From: Rhizobium esperanzae
GTDB lineage: Bacteria > Pseudomonadota > Alphaproteobacteria > Rhizobiales > Rhizobiaceae
Length of the DNA stretch: 64,000 nt
Direction: 5' to 3'
Assembly: GCF_002204185.1 (NCBI RefSeq)
Contig: NZ_MXPU01000005.1
Coordinates: 248,001-312,000 of the forward strand
Both the position numbers and the translations under genes were made by a program. Each line of letters begins with the position of its first letter. Position 1 is the first letter of the stretch. A model generated the notes under the pieces. It was not told the DNA's origin and did no database searches. It saw only the letters and a program-made list of their open reading frames with translations. Below are positions 54,940 to 63,914 of this stretch, one piece after another.

Positions 54940-56724
54940 GTGCTGCAAACTGCCGATCGTGAGCAACCGTCCTCGACGGTCAGATCAATGCGTGAATCCG
55001 AATTTGTCTCGCATGACGGAGCTCGACTGTTTTATCGGACGTGGCCCGCGACCGCCGCTGTAGCGAAGGGCGCGATCATTCTTCTCCATCGCGGCCACGA
55101 GCATAGCGGCCGCGTCGCCCATCTCACCACGGAGCTCGGCCTTGGTGATTTCGCCTTCTACGCCTGGGATGCACGCGGCCACGGGCGTTCACCGGGAGCG
55201 CGCGGCTATTCGCCATCCTTTGCCGCCTCGGTGCGAGATCTCGATTACTTCGTCCGCCATGTCAGCGAGACCAGCGGTACTTCAGTCGAAGACATCGCCG
55301 TCATTGCGCAGAGCGTCGGCGCGGTGCTGGCCAGCACCTGGGTGCACGACTATGCGCCGCCGATCCGTGCGCTGGTGCTGGCCTCACCGGCCTTCAGCGT
55401 CAAGCTCTACGTGCCGTTTGCGAGGGAAGGCATTGCGCTCTGGGAAAAGCTCAAAGGGACATTCTTCGTCAATTCCTATGTCAAGGCGAGGTTTCTGACG
55501 CATGATCCCGAACGAATCGCCTCTTATGAAGCGGACCCAATGATCACCCGGCCGATTGCCTCCAACATTCTGGTGCAGCTCTATGAGGCGGCAGCCCGCG
55601 TCGTCAGCGACGCCCGCGCCATCACCGTTCCGACCCAGTTGCTGATCTCCGGCAGCGACTGGGTGGTGCGACACGCGCCGCAGCACCGGTTTTACGAAAA
55701 CCTCGGCAGCCGCATCAAGGAACGGCATGTGCTTGCCGGCTTCTACCACGACACGCTTGGCGAAAAGGACCGCGCGATTGCGCTCGCCGAGATCCGCCGT
55801 TTTATCGATGCGCGTTTCGCCGAGCCCCGGACGCCCGCCGACCTTCGCACCGCCCATATCCAGGGCTATACCAAGGACGAGGCCGACCGGCTGGCGAGCC
55901 CGCTGGACGCCACATCCCCACGCGGCGTCTACTGGGCGCTCAGCCGCCTCAACATCAGGCTCGGCGCGCTGGTCTCCGAAGGCATAAGGACCGGGGTCAA
56001 GACCGGTTTCGATTCCGGCTCGACGCTCGATTACGTCTACGAGCACGAGCCGCGGGGGCTCGGTCCCGGCGGGCGGTTGATCGACAAGATGTTCCTCGAG
56101 GCGATCGGCTGGCGCGGCATCAGGCAGCGCAAGCTGCATTTGCAGGAACTGATCGATCAGGGGCTGCAGCGTCTGAAAGCAGCCGGCCGCAGTACCCATA
56201 TGCTCGACATCGCGGCCGGGCACGGCCGTTACGTCCTCGATGCGATCGAGACGGCTGCCGTGCGTCCCGATAGCGCGCGGCTGCAGGATTATTCCCCGAT
56301 CAATGTCGAGGCCGGCCGCAACAGCATTGCCGCGCGTGGGCTTGGTGATTTCGTGAGCTTCCGCCAGCAGGATGCCTTCGACGGCGAGGGCTTGGCTGCA
56401 ATCGTGCCGGCTCCGGATCTGGCGATCGTCTCCGGCCTATATGAACTCTTTTCCGACAATGCGATGATCGCCGCTTCGCTCGACGGGATCGCGCGCGCGA
56501 TGCGGCCCGGTGGCCTGCTCGTCTACACCAACCAGCCATGGCATCCGCAACTGGAGATGATCGCCCGCGCGCTCACCTCCCACCGCGGCGGCCAGGCGTG
56601 GGTGATGCGGCGGCGCACGCAAGAGGAAATGGACCAGCTGGTCGCCGCGGCCGGTTTCCGCAAGATCGAACAGCGTATCGACCAGTGGGGCATTTTCACC
56701 GTCTCGCTGGCCGAGAGAGTTTGA
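54940..56724 (+). CDS. Alpha/beta hydrolase-SAM methyltransferase fusion (YnbC-like)
   Basis: About 594 residues. GTG 54940 is preferred because GGAG lies six bases upstream; TTG 54928 is four codons earlier. The N-terminal alpha/beta hydrolase (about 20-310) has LLHRGHEHSGRVAHL, YAWDARGHGRSPGARGYSP and the nucleophile elbow IAQSVGAV, where the first Gly of GxSxG is Ala. The C-terminal class I methyltransferase (about 415-590) has MLDIAAGHGRYVLDAIE and PDLAIVSGLYELF. Neither domain has an assigned substrate. It is 10 bases from the next gene and should act on lipids or lipid head groups with it. Confidence 0.88.
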   Translation: MLQTADREQPSSTVRSMRESEFVSHDGARLFYRTWPATAAVAKGAIILLHRGHEHSGRVAHLTTELGLGDFAFYAWDARGHGRSPGARGYSPSFAASVRDLDYFVRHVSETSGTSVEDIAVIAQSVGAVLASTWVHDYAPPIRALVLASPAFSVKLYVPFAREGIALWEKLKGTFFVNSYVKARFLTHDPERIASYEADPMITRPIASNILVQLYEAAARVVSDARAITVPTQLLISGSDWVVRHAPQHRFYENLGSRIKERHVLAGFYHDTLGEKDRAIALAEIRRFIDARFAEPRTPADLRTAHIQGYTKDEADRLASPLDATSPRGVYWALSRLNIRLGALVSEGIRTGVKTGFDSGSTLDYVYEHEPRGLGPGGRLIDKMFLEAIGWRGIRQRKLHLQELIDQGLQRLKAAGRSTHMLDIAAGHGRYVLDAIETAAVRPDSARLQDYSPINVEAGRNSIAARGLGDFVSFRQQDAFDGEGLAAIVPAPDLAIVSGLYELFSDNAMIAASLDGIARAMRPGGLLVYTNQPWHPQLEMIARALTSHRGGQAWVMRRRTQEEMDQLVAAAGFRKIEQRIDQWGIFTVSLAERV

Positions 56725-56734
56725 GGGCAAAGCG

Positions 56735-58063
56735 TTGGGGCAGGCACGTTCTCCTCTTTCGCAGACCGCACCGGTCCTGAAGCGGGCGATGCTCTGGCTC
56801 GCCTTCCTGGCGCCGTTCTTCTATCTGAGCTATGGCGGCGCCAACTGGCTGGCGTCGCAACGCGCTCATGTGCCGAACATCGCCTTCGCATGGGAAAGCG
56901 CCATTCCGTTCTTCGGATGGACGATCATTCCATATTGGTCGATCAATCTGTTCTACGGGCTCTGCCTGTTCATCAACACGACGCCGCGCGACGTGGATAG
57001 GCTCGCGAGGCGTTATCTAACGACCCAGTTGATCGCGGTCGCTTGCTTTATCGCATTTCCGCTCGAAGCAATCTTCGTGCGGCCGGCAACGAGCGGCCTG
57101 CCCGGTTTCATGTTCGCCGTCCTCGGCGGCTTCGACAAGCCGTTCAACCAGGCGCCGTCGCTGCATATCGCGCTGCTGGTGGTGATCTGGGATCATCTGC
57201 GCGGCTGGCTGCCGCGGAGGCTGCGGCTTCTCTGGCATTTCTGGTGCTTCCTCATCGGCGCCTCCGTGCTGACGACGTGGCAGCATCACGTCATGGACAT
57301 ACCGACGGGCGTGCTGCTCGGCCTGCTTGCCATCTGGCTTTTCCCGCGCAATGCGGTTTCCCCTCTCGCCAATTTCGCTTTGAGCGGCGATCCGAAGTCG
57401 CGCCGACTCGGCATCTACTATCTGTGCGGCGCCGTGGCGTTTCTCGGCCTTGCAGCGCTCTTTACTCCTCTGTCGGCGGCAGCACTTCTGTTGCTCTGGC
57501 CGGCCGTTGCGCTGGCGATCGTCGCGGTCGGATATTTCGGCGCCGGTCCGCAAATATTCCTGAAACGCGCCGATGGCCGAGCCGCACTGACCAGCCGCTG
57601 GCTGTTGGCACCCTACCGGCTCGGCGCTATCATCAACGTTTGGCTCTGGACCCGGAAAATGCCGTCATCCGTGGTGATCGCTGACGGCGTCCATCTCGGC
57701 CGTTTTCCGCGTCGCCACGAAGCCGACCGTTTTGCCACGGTGATCGACATTACCGGTGAACTTCAGCGCCCAAGCGGGACGCTTGCGCGTTGGTGCAGCT
57801 TTCCGACCCTTGATCTTACGGGCCTCGACAAGATTCAAACGCGAGCAGCGGCGGACCTCATCGAGATCGCGCGTCATCAGGGGCCGGTCCTCGTCTGCTG
57901 TGCGCTCGGTTTCCAGCGGAGCGCCGGCGTCATCGTGCATTGGCTGCTCATCAGCCGACGTTGTGAAAATCCAGCCGAAGCGCTGCGGCTGATCGAACGG
58001 GCGGGGCGGCGTGTTCATCTGCCCGAAGAAAGCATCCATGCGGTGACGGAGGGCTTGCAATGA
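56735..58063 (+). CDS. PAP2-dual-specificity phosphatase fusion (YnbD-like)
   Basis: 442 residues from a TTG start. About ten membrane helices carry a PAP2 domain: FNQAPSLHIALLVV gives the PSxH motif (about residue 140) and TWQHHVMDIPTGVLLG the His/Asp motif (about residue 185). The C-terminal cytoplasmic part (about 310-440) is a dual-specificity phosphatase with LVCCALGFQRSAG, a Cys-x5-Arg active site. E. coli YnbD has the same build. It presumably dephosphorylates phosphatidylglycerophosphate-like or inositol-phosphate-like intermediates made with the divergent CDP-alcohol enzyme. It overlaps the next gene by four bases. Confidence 0.88.
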   Translation: MGQARSPLSQTAPVLKRAMLWLAFLAPFFYLSYGGANWLASQRAHVPNIAFAWESAIPFFGWTIIPYWSINLFYGLCLFINTTPRDVDRLARRYLTTQLIAVACFIAFPLEAIFVRPATSGLPGFMFAVLGGFDKPFNQAPSLHIALLVVIWDHLRGWLPRRLRLLWHFWCFLIGASVLTTWQHHVMDIPTGVLLGLLAIWLFPRNAVSPLANFALSGDPKSRRLGIYYLCGAVAFLGLAALFTPLSAAALLLLWPAVALAIVAVGYFGAGPQIFLKRADGRAALTSRWLLAPYRLGAIINVWLWTRKMPSSVVIADGVHLGRFPRRHEADRFATVIDITGELQRPSGTLARWCSFPTLDLTGLDKIQTRAAADLIEIARHQGPVLVCCALGFQRSAGVIVHWLLISRRCENPAEALRLIERAGRRVHLPEESIHAVTEGLQ

Positions 58064-58524
58064 CGCAATGGAATGCCACGGCCTGGGCGGCGGCACGAAG
58101 CCTCGGCCGCAATTCGATCGTCTGTGGGCTGACGGCGCTGTTGCCACTGACCGCCGGTCCGATCCTCGCGGGATATCGAGGCTTCACTCCCGCGCTCGGC
58201 TGGCTCTTGATGCTCGTTTTCTGCGGGATCGTCCTTGCGCTGGCGATCCATCTCCTCTTCGATGCGCTGTTGTTCCGCCTCGCGTCGAGCCACGAGACAG
58301 AGGCTGCAGGTCTTGCCGCTGTCGACGACGTGCTGTCCCGAATGCAGCTTCGCAAGCTTGACGGGGCCGCGCGTGGCCTCGAGAGGCGGATTGCCGGATC
58401 GCGCCGCATCGTCTGGCGGCAGCGTTTTGCGCTCGCCATCTATCTCGTGATTTTTGCGATCCTTCTGTTCAATGCGAGCGACGGCCAGGCGCTGCCGACT
58501 TCTCTCAGCCTCGCCCTGATATGA
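58060..58524 (+). CDS. Small membrane protein of the ynb-like locus
   Basis: 154 residues with three hydrophobic segments, at about 20-40, 45-70 and 122-140, and a charged middle (DDVLSRMQLRKLDGAARGLE). I do not recognise the family. It starts within the stop of the phosphatase gene (ATGA), so it is coupled to it. Its last 20 bases overlap the lldD 3' end on the other strand. It is not part of the E. coli ynb cluster. One guess is an accessory or transport subunit for the lipid product. Confidence 0.75.
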   Translation: MTQWNATAWAAARSLGRNSIVCGLTALLPLTAGPILAGYRGFTPALGWLLMLVFCGIVLALAIHLLFDALLFRLASSHETEAAGLAAVDDVLSRMQLRKLDGAARGLERRIAGSRRIVWRQRFALAIYLVIFAILLFNASDGQALPTSLSLALI

Positions 58525-59647
58525 TCGACGCGTTTACGTCGTTGATGTCGCGCTTGCCGCAGAGCGCCATGGTGATGTCCATCTCCTTGCGAATGATGTC
58601 GAGCGCCAGCGTGACGCCGTCCTTGCCCATGGCGCCGAGCCCATAGAGGAAGGGGCGGCCGATATAAGTGCCCTTCGCGCCGAGCGCCACGGCCTTCAGC
58701 ACGTCCTGGCCGGAGCGGATGCCGCCGTCGAGATGGACTTCGATGCGATCGCCGACGGCCTCGACGATCGCAGGCAGCATGCTGATCGACGAGGGGGCGC
58801 CGTCGAGCTGACGGCCGCCGTGGTTCGAGACGATGATCGCATCGGCGCCGGTATCGGCCGCAGCCTTCGCGTCTTCCGGATCGAGGATCCCCTTGATGAT
58901 CAGCGGGCCGCCCCATTGCTCCTTGATCCAGGCGATATCAGCCCAGGACAGCCGCGGGTCGAATTGCTCGTGCGCAAACTTGGGCACGGAGGCGACATTG
59001 GCAACGTTCTTTGCATGGCCGACGATATTGCCGAAGTATCGGCGTTTCGTCTGCAGCATATCAAGGCACCAAGAAGGCCGGGTTGCCATCTGCCAGATAT
59101 GTTTCGCGGTCAATTTCGGCGGGGCCGAGAGACCGTTGCGCAGGTCCTTATGGCGCTGGCCGAGGATCTGCAGGTCGGCCGTCAGCACCAGCGCCGAGCA
59201 TTTCGCCGCCTTGGCGCGGCGGATGAGGTCGAGGACAAAATCCTTGTCCCTCATCACATAGAGCTGGAACCAGAAGGGACGCGTCGTCACTGAGGCGACG
59301 TCCTCGATCGAGCAGATGCTCATCGTCGAAAGCGTGAAGGGAACGCCGAATTCTTCCGCCGCGCGCGCCGCCAGCATTTCGCCATCGGCATGCTGCATCC
59401 CGGTCATGCCGGTCGGCGCAAGAGCAACCGGCATGGACACTTTCTGGCCGATCATCGTCGTTTCGAGCGTGCGGTTGGTCATGTCCACCAGCACGCGCTG
59501 GCGCAGCTTGATCTCACCGAAATCGCTCTCATTCGCCCGATAGGTGGATTCCGTCCAGGCTCCCGAATCCGCATAATCGAAAAACATTTTAGGCACGCGG
59601 CGCTGCGCGAGCTTTTTCAGATCGGCGATGGTGAGCGGAGTGGCCAT
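58505..59647 (-). CDS. lldD: FMN-dependent L-lactate dehydrogenase
   Basis: 380 residues, the E. coli LldD length. Alpha-hydroxy-acid dehydrogenase motifs are MFFDYADSGAWTE, ALAPTGMTGMQHADGE (FMN site), FQLYVMRDKDF, IIVSNHGGRQLDGAPS (catalytic His and Arg) and EVHLDGGIRSGQDVLKAVAL. It oxidises L-lactate to pyruvate at the membrane, passing electrons to quinone. GAAGGG lies before the ATG. It is monocistronic, and its 3' end overlaps the convergent small membrane protein gene by 20 bases. Confidence 0.9.
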   Translation of the reverse strand: MATPLTIADLKKLAQRRVPKMFFDYADSGAWTESTYRANESDFGEIKLRQRVLVDMTNRTLETTMIGQKVSMPVALAPTGMTGMQHADGEMLAARAAEEFGVPFTLSTMSICSIEDVASVTTRPFWFQLYVMRDKDFVLDLIRRAKAAKCSALVLTADLQILGQRHKDLRNGLSAPPKLTAKHIWQMATRPSWCLDMLQTKRRYFGNIVGHAKNVANVASVPKFAHEQFDPRLSWADIAWIKEQWGGPLIIKGILDPEDAKAAADTGADAIIVSNHGGRQLDGAPSSISMLPAIVEAVGDRIEVHLDGGIRSGQDVLKAVALGAKGTYIGRPFLYGLGAMGKDGVTLALDIIRKEMDITMALCGKRDINDVNASIISGRG

Positions 59648-59749
59648 GAATGGAACCCTTCACATCTGAACGCGGCTATCGTCCGTAGCATGAAATTCGC
59701 ATGAGTTTATGGGGAATCTGCCGTGTCAGGCTTGGGAGCAACAGAGGCA

Positions 59750-61060
59750 TCATCGAAGCACCGCTTTCAAAGCGACGCCCGCCACGTAAGTCTCCGCGAT
59801 CGACCGGTCGTCACCCATGGTCTGCATGAGGAAGAGTTCTTCGGGCAGGGTCTTCACCGTTTCCATCTTCAGCGCCATGGCCGGGGTCGCGGCCGCGTCG
59901 AGGACGACGAGGTCGGCGTCGGTGCCGGGTTCCAGCGTGCCGATTCGGTCGGCGAGCGACAGCGCCTCGGCATTGCCGCGGGTCATCAGATAATAGCTTT
60001 CCAGCGGGTTCAACCGTTCGCCGAGCAGCTGCTGAATCTTGTAGGCCTCGTCCATGGTTTTCAGCATCGAATAGCTGGAGCCGCCGCCGATATCGGTGGC
60101 GACGCCGATGCGGACCGGTTTTTGGCGCCGCGTCAGCGCCTTCAGTGGAAACAGGCCGGACCCGAGGAAAAGGTTCGAGGTCGGGCAATGGACGGCGACG
60201 GCGCCGGCCTCGCTCATGACGTCGGCCTCGCGTTCGGACAGGTGGATGGCGTGGCCAAAGAGGCTTTTCGGCCCGAGCAGGCCGTAGCGGGCGTAGATGT
60301 CGGTATAGTCGATCGCCTCGGGATAGAGCTCGCAGGTGAATTTGATCTCGTCGTGGTTTTCCGAAAGGTGCGTCTGGATGTGCAGGTCGGGAAATTCGCG
60401 GGCCAGCGCCGAGGTCGCCTCCATCTGCGCCGGCGTCGAGGTGATGGCAAAGCGCGGGGTGATGGCAACGTGGTTGCGGCCTTTGCCGTGCCAGTCCGCT
60501 ATCACCTGGCGGGTCTCGTCATAACCCATCTCCGGCGTGTCGAGCAGGCCCTGCGGGGCGTTGCGGTCCATCATCACCTTGCCGCCGACCATGCGCATGT
60601 TGCGCTTCATCGCCTCGGCGAAAAAGGCGTCAGCCGAGGTCTTGTGCACGGAGCAGTAGGCGACCGCCGTCGTCGTGCCGTGGCGGATCAGTTCATCGTA
60701 GAAATGTGTGGCGATCCTTTGCGCATGCGCGCTCTCGACGAAGCGGCATTCCTCCGGGAAAGTATAGGTGTTCAGCCATTCGAGCAGGTTGGCGGCATAG
60801 GAGGCGATCACCTGCATCTGCGGAAAATGCAGGTGCATGTCGATGAAGCCGGGCATAATGAGATGCGGGCGGTGGTCGATCTCGGCCGCGCCCTCGGCGG
60901 CTTTCGCCTTGACGTCGGCATAGGGGCCGACTGCTGCGATCAGCCCATCCTCGATCAGCAGGCCACCGTCTTCCTCGTAGAGATAACTCTGGCTGTCGGC
61001 GAGACTCAGCGGCGCGCGATGGAAAGAGAGGAGGCGGCCGCGGAGAAGTGTCGTCGTCAT
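59750..61060 (-). CDS. guaD: Guanine deaminase
   Basis: 436 residues, amidohydrolase family. The metal motif PGFIDMHLHFPQMQVIAS is the GuaD signature, EWLNTYTFPEE follows, and HLSENHDEI, FGHAIHLSE, HCPTSNLFLGSGLFPL and VATDIGGGSSYSML complete the active site. It converts guanine to xanthine. Its start overlaps the puuD stop by four bases, so the two are coupled. Together they feed urate-derived 5-hydroxyisourate into the uraH-uraD-puuE operon 10 kb away. Confidence 0.94.
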   Translation of the reverse strand: MTTTLLRGRLLSFHRAPLSLADSQSYLYEEDGGLLIEDGLIAAVGPYADVKAKAAEGAAEIDHRPHLIMPGFIDMHLHFPQMQVIASYAANLLEWLNTYTFPEECRFVESAHAQRIATHFYDELIRHGTTTAVAYCSVHKTSADAFFAEAMKRNMRMVGGKVMMDRNAPQGLLDTPEMGYDETRQVIADWHGKGRNHVAITPRFAITSTPAQMEATSALAREFPDLHIQTHLSENHDEIKFTCELYPEAIDYTDIYARYGLLGPKSLFGHAIHLSEREADVMSEAGAVAVHCPTSNLFLGSGLFPLKALTRRQKPVRIGVATDIGGGSSYSMLKTMDEAYKIQQLLGERLNPLESYYLMTRGNAEALSLADRIGTLEPGTDADLVVLDAAATPAMALKMETVKTLPEELFLMQTMGDDRSIAETYVAGVALKAVLR

Positions 61061-62295
61061 TGTTTCTTGCCTTCGACTGCGCTTTCGAACCAGGCGACGA
61101 GCAGCCTGCGTTCGTCCGGCGTAATATCGGTCACGTTGCCGGGCGGCATGGCATGGCTGCGGCCCGCCTGTATATAGATTTCTCGGGCACGGGCGGCAAT
61201 TTCTGCGTCGTATTCGAGCATCACGCCCTTCGGCGGCCGCACGACGCCTTCATAGGCGGGCTCGGCGGCATGGCACATGGAACAGCGCGTCGAGACCAGT
61301 TGCTTGACGGCCGGAAAATGCGGATTTCCGGCGAATTGCTGGAAGGCGGGCGCGACTGCGGCCGCATCCGTCTCGCCCGTCAGCTGCTTCGGCACGGTCG
61401 AAAGCCACATGATCAGGATGAAGAGGATGACGGTGACGATCCATGTCCAGGTCGGGCGGCCTTTCCTCGCGTGGGTGGTGTTGAACCAATGGCGAATGGT
61501 GACGCCCATCAGGAAGACCAGCGCCGCAATCACCCAGTTGAACGCCGTGCCGAAGGCCAGCGGATAATGGTTCGACAGCATGAAGAAGATGACGGGCAGC
61601 GTCAGGTAGTTGTTGTGCAGCGAGCGCTGCTTGGCGACCTGCCCGTATTTGGGATCGGGCGTACGCCCGGCGATGAGATCGGCGACGACGATCTTCTGGT
61701 TCGGGATGATGATCATGAAGACGTTCGCCGACATGATCGTCGCGGTAAAGGCGCCGAGATGCAGGAAGGCGGCGCGGCCGGTGAAAAGCTGTGTATAGCC
61801 CCAAGCCATGAAGACCAGCACGACATAGAGCACCGCCATCAGACCCCAGGTATTGCGGCCAAGCGGCGACTTGCAGAGCAGATCGTAGGCGACCCAGCCG
61901 AAGGCCAGTGACGCCAGCGAGATCAGGATTGCGACGGACGGCGTGATGTCGAGCACATGCCGGTCGATGAGGAAGAGGTCGGCACCGCCGTAATAGACGA
62001 TGCAGAGCATGAGAAAGCCGGAGATCCAGGTGAAATAGCTCTCATATTTGAACCAGGTCAGGTGCTCCGGCATTTGCGCGGGCGCCACAAGATATTTCTG
62101 GATGTGATAGAAGCCGCCGCCATGGACCTGCCATTCCTCGCCATAAGCGCCAGGCGGCAGATGCGGGCGTTTCACCAGTCCGAGATCGAGCGCGATGAAA
62201 TAGAAGGACGATCCGATCCAGGCGATCGCGGTGATGACATGGAACCAGCGCGCCGCGAAGGCGAGCCATTCCCATGCTATGGCATATTCATACAT
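61057..62295 (-). CDS. puuD: Membrane urate hydroxylase PuuD with cytochrome c domain
   Basis: 412 residues. The N-terminal part has about eight membrane helices with conserved His residues (ARWFHVITAIAWIGSSFYFI, FMAWGYTQLFTGRAAFLHLG). The last 90 residues form a cytochrome c domain with heme motif CSMCH and axial Met in SHAMPPGNVTDITPDERRLL. It oxidises urate to 5-hydroxyisourate, delivering electrons to the respiratory chain instead of making peroxide. GGGGAA lies four bases before the ATG. First gene of the puuD-guaD operon. Confidence 0.94.
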   Translation of the reverse strand: MYEYAIAWEWLAFAARWFHVITAIAWIGSSFYFIALDLGLVKRPHLPPGAYGEEWQVHGGGFYHIQKYLVAPAQMPEHLTWFKYESYFTWISGFLMLCIVYYGGADLFLIDRHVLDITPSVAILISLASLAFGWVAYDLLCKSPLGRNTWGLMAVLYVVLVFMAWGYTQLFTGRAAFLHLGAFTATIMSANVFMIIIPNQKIVVADLIAGRTPDPKYGQVAKQRSLHNNYLTLPVIFFMLSNHYPLAFGTAFNWVIAALVFLMGVTIRHWFNTTHARKGRPTWTWIVTVILFILIMWLSTVPKQLTGETDAAAVAPAFQQFAGNPHFPAVKQLVSTRCSMCHAAEPAYEGVVRPPKGVMLEYDAEIAARAREIYIQAGRSHAMPPGNVTDITPDERRLLVAWFESAVEGKKQ

Positions 62296-62630
62296 CGAAT
62301 TCCCCTAACTTCCTCCGACTCGCAACATTGCGGAAATTTTGCCGGGGAGGGAAGAGAAGAATGAAGAGCTGCACATGCCTGTCGGTTTTCGTAACGGCGG
62401 CAGCCCAAGGGAGCAACGGAATGATCAACGGAACGCACATCGCCGATCTGTCGTCCCGTGCCTAAAAGCTGCCGAGAAGGCCGTGCATTATTACTGTCTC
62501 ATATTGGATTTGCAAAAATTAGCGGATCTTGAAACTAGGATGCGCGGATACAGTTAGATTTGCAGGCCGCCGGCATGAAATAATAAGAACCGTTGGAATC
62601 GGCGGCGCATTCATCGACGGAGAGATGCCC
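62296..62630. other. Divergent promoter region of puuD and a secreted-protein gene
   Basis: 335 bases. A 34-codon frame at 62361-62465 has a purine-rich leader but no recognisable product. The puuD promoter should lie at the left end. I see no clear operator or terminator. Confidence 0.4.
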
Positions 62631-62963
62631 ATGCGCAGCATTCTGACGTGTGTGATGATGGCATACGCATCGTTGGCGATGGCTCACGACGCACCTTCGG
62701 GGTGGAGTTATGACCCCTATTGTTGCAATGGCGACAGTCATAATGGCGATTGCCAGATGATTCCGTCGAAAAGCGTGGCGGTGACGCCCAACGGATATCG
62801 TGTGACGCTGATGCCGGGCGACCACCGGCTGGTGACGCATGCTCACGTCTTTCTGCTGCCGATGACGAAGGCGATGCAGTCCGGCGACGGTGATTATCAC
62901 CTCTGTCTGTTCCCCAACGAGAACACGCCGCGTTGCTTCTACGCGCCGGAAATGGGATTTTGA
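62631..62963 (+). CDS. Small secreted Cys-containing protein
   Basis: 110 residues from ATG 62631, with GGAG eight bases upstream. The signal peptide (ILTCVMMAYASLAMA) is followed by HDAPSGWSYDPYCCNGDSHN, a mature N-terminus with three Cys close together (CC and a later GDCQ). A predicted beta-rich body (VTPNGYRVTLMPGDHRLVT) ends in HLCLFPNENTPRCFYAPEMG. Probably periplasmic and disulfide-bonded. Similar unnamed proteins occur in rhizobia. Function unknown. Confidence 0.72.
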   Translation: MRSILTCVMMAYASLAMAHDAPSGWSYDPYCCNGDSHNGDCQMIPSKSVAVTPNGYRVTLMPGDHRLVTHAHVFLLPMTKAMQSGDGDYHLCLFPNENTPRCFYAPEMGF

Positions 62964-63017
62964 AGTCGACCGTAGCAAAGCCCGGTTCGGCGTGACTGGC
63001 CCTGATGTGTTGCCGGA

Positions 63018-63914
63018 TTAGTTTCCGGTGGATTTCATCTCCTCCAGGATCCAATTGCGGAAGGCCTTGATCTTCGGCACGTTGCGGCGATTTTCAGGAT
63101 AGGCGAGCCAGTAGGCTTTGCCGTCGCTGCGGGTCAGTTCGAAAGGCTGATAGAGCCGGCCGAGTGCGATTTCGGCCGCGTAGAAGGCCGGATGGAGGAT
63201 GGCGACTCCGTGACCGGCGATCGCCGCATCGGCTTCCACCGCCTGCGAGCCGAGCTGGTTGCGCGGGCGCCGGTCGAGATCCGTGTCCGTGACGCCGGCT
63301 GCCTCGAACCATTGTTTCCACCAAATGTCCCCGGCGTCGAAGAGGTCGAATTTCAGGAGATCGCGCGGCTCCTTGATACCGCCCGCCGATTCCGCCAGTT
63401 TCGGGCTCAGCATCGGAGTGAATTCAAGTCCCATCAGCCGGTGCAGCGTCAGCCCCGGCCAGTTGCCGTCGCCCCAGCGGATGCCGACGTCGATCTGCTC
63501 GCGAGCGAAGTCGATGATGTCGGAGGTCGCCTGAAACCGAACCGCGATCGCCGGATGCTTCAAATGGAAGGAGCCGAGGCGCGGCGCCAGCCATTTCGAC
63601 GCGAAAGTATGGGTCGAACTGATGGCGAGCGTGCCTTCGACGCTGTCGCGCGCCGTCGCCATGGCGTCATGCAGCATGGCGAAGGCTTCAGTCACCTTCG
63701 GCGCCAGCCGCTCGCCGGTCTCCGTCAGCGCGATCTGGCGCGGGCGGCGCAGGAAGAGCGGCTCGCCGACATTCTCCTCCAGCAATTTGACCTGATAGCT
63801 GACGGCCGTCTGCGTCATGCCAAGTTCGTCGCCCGCCTTGGTGAAACTGCCGAGCCGGGCGGCGGCCTCGAAGACGCGCAACGCATTCAGCGGGAACTGT
63901 TTCGAGAGTTTCAT
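63018..63914 (-). CDS. LysR-type regulator, GcvA-like
   Basis: 298 residues. HTH at about residues 6-65 (PLNALRVFEAAARLGSFTKA, MTQTAVSYQVKLLEE). The effector domain contains LAISSTHTFASKWLAPRL and DVGIRWGDGNWPGL, the latter typical of the GcvA/AmpR subgroup. Target genes are not obvious: the gene upstream, possibly divergent, lies beyond the right edge. Control of that unseen gene is the usual arrangement. Confidence 0.88.
   Translation of the reverse strand: MKLSKQFPLNALRVFEAAARLGSFTKAGDELGMTQTAVSYQVKLLEENVGEPLFLRRPRQIALTETGERLAPKVTEAFAMLHDAMATARDSVEGTLAISSTHTFASKWLAPRLGSFHLKHPAIAVRFQATSDIIDFAREQIDVGIRWGDGNWPGLTLHRLMGLEFTPMLSPKLAESAGGIKEPRDLLKFDLFDAGDIWWKQWFEAAGVTDTDLDRRPRNQLGSQAVEADAAIAGHGVAILHPAFYAAEIALGRLYQPFELTRSDGKAYWLAYPENRRNVPKIKAFRNWILEEMKSTGN

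Noticed and set aside
62361..62465. 34-codon frame with a purine-rich leader between puuD and the secreted-protein gene.
   Set aside because: No recognisable product, no conservation evidence, and the leader has no clear ribosome-binding spacing.
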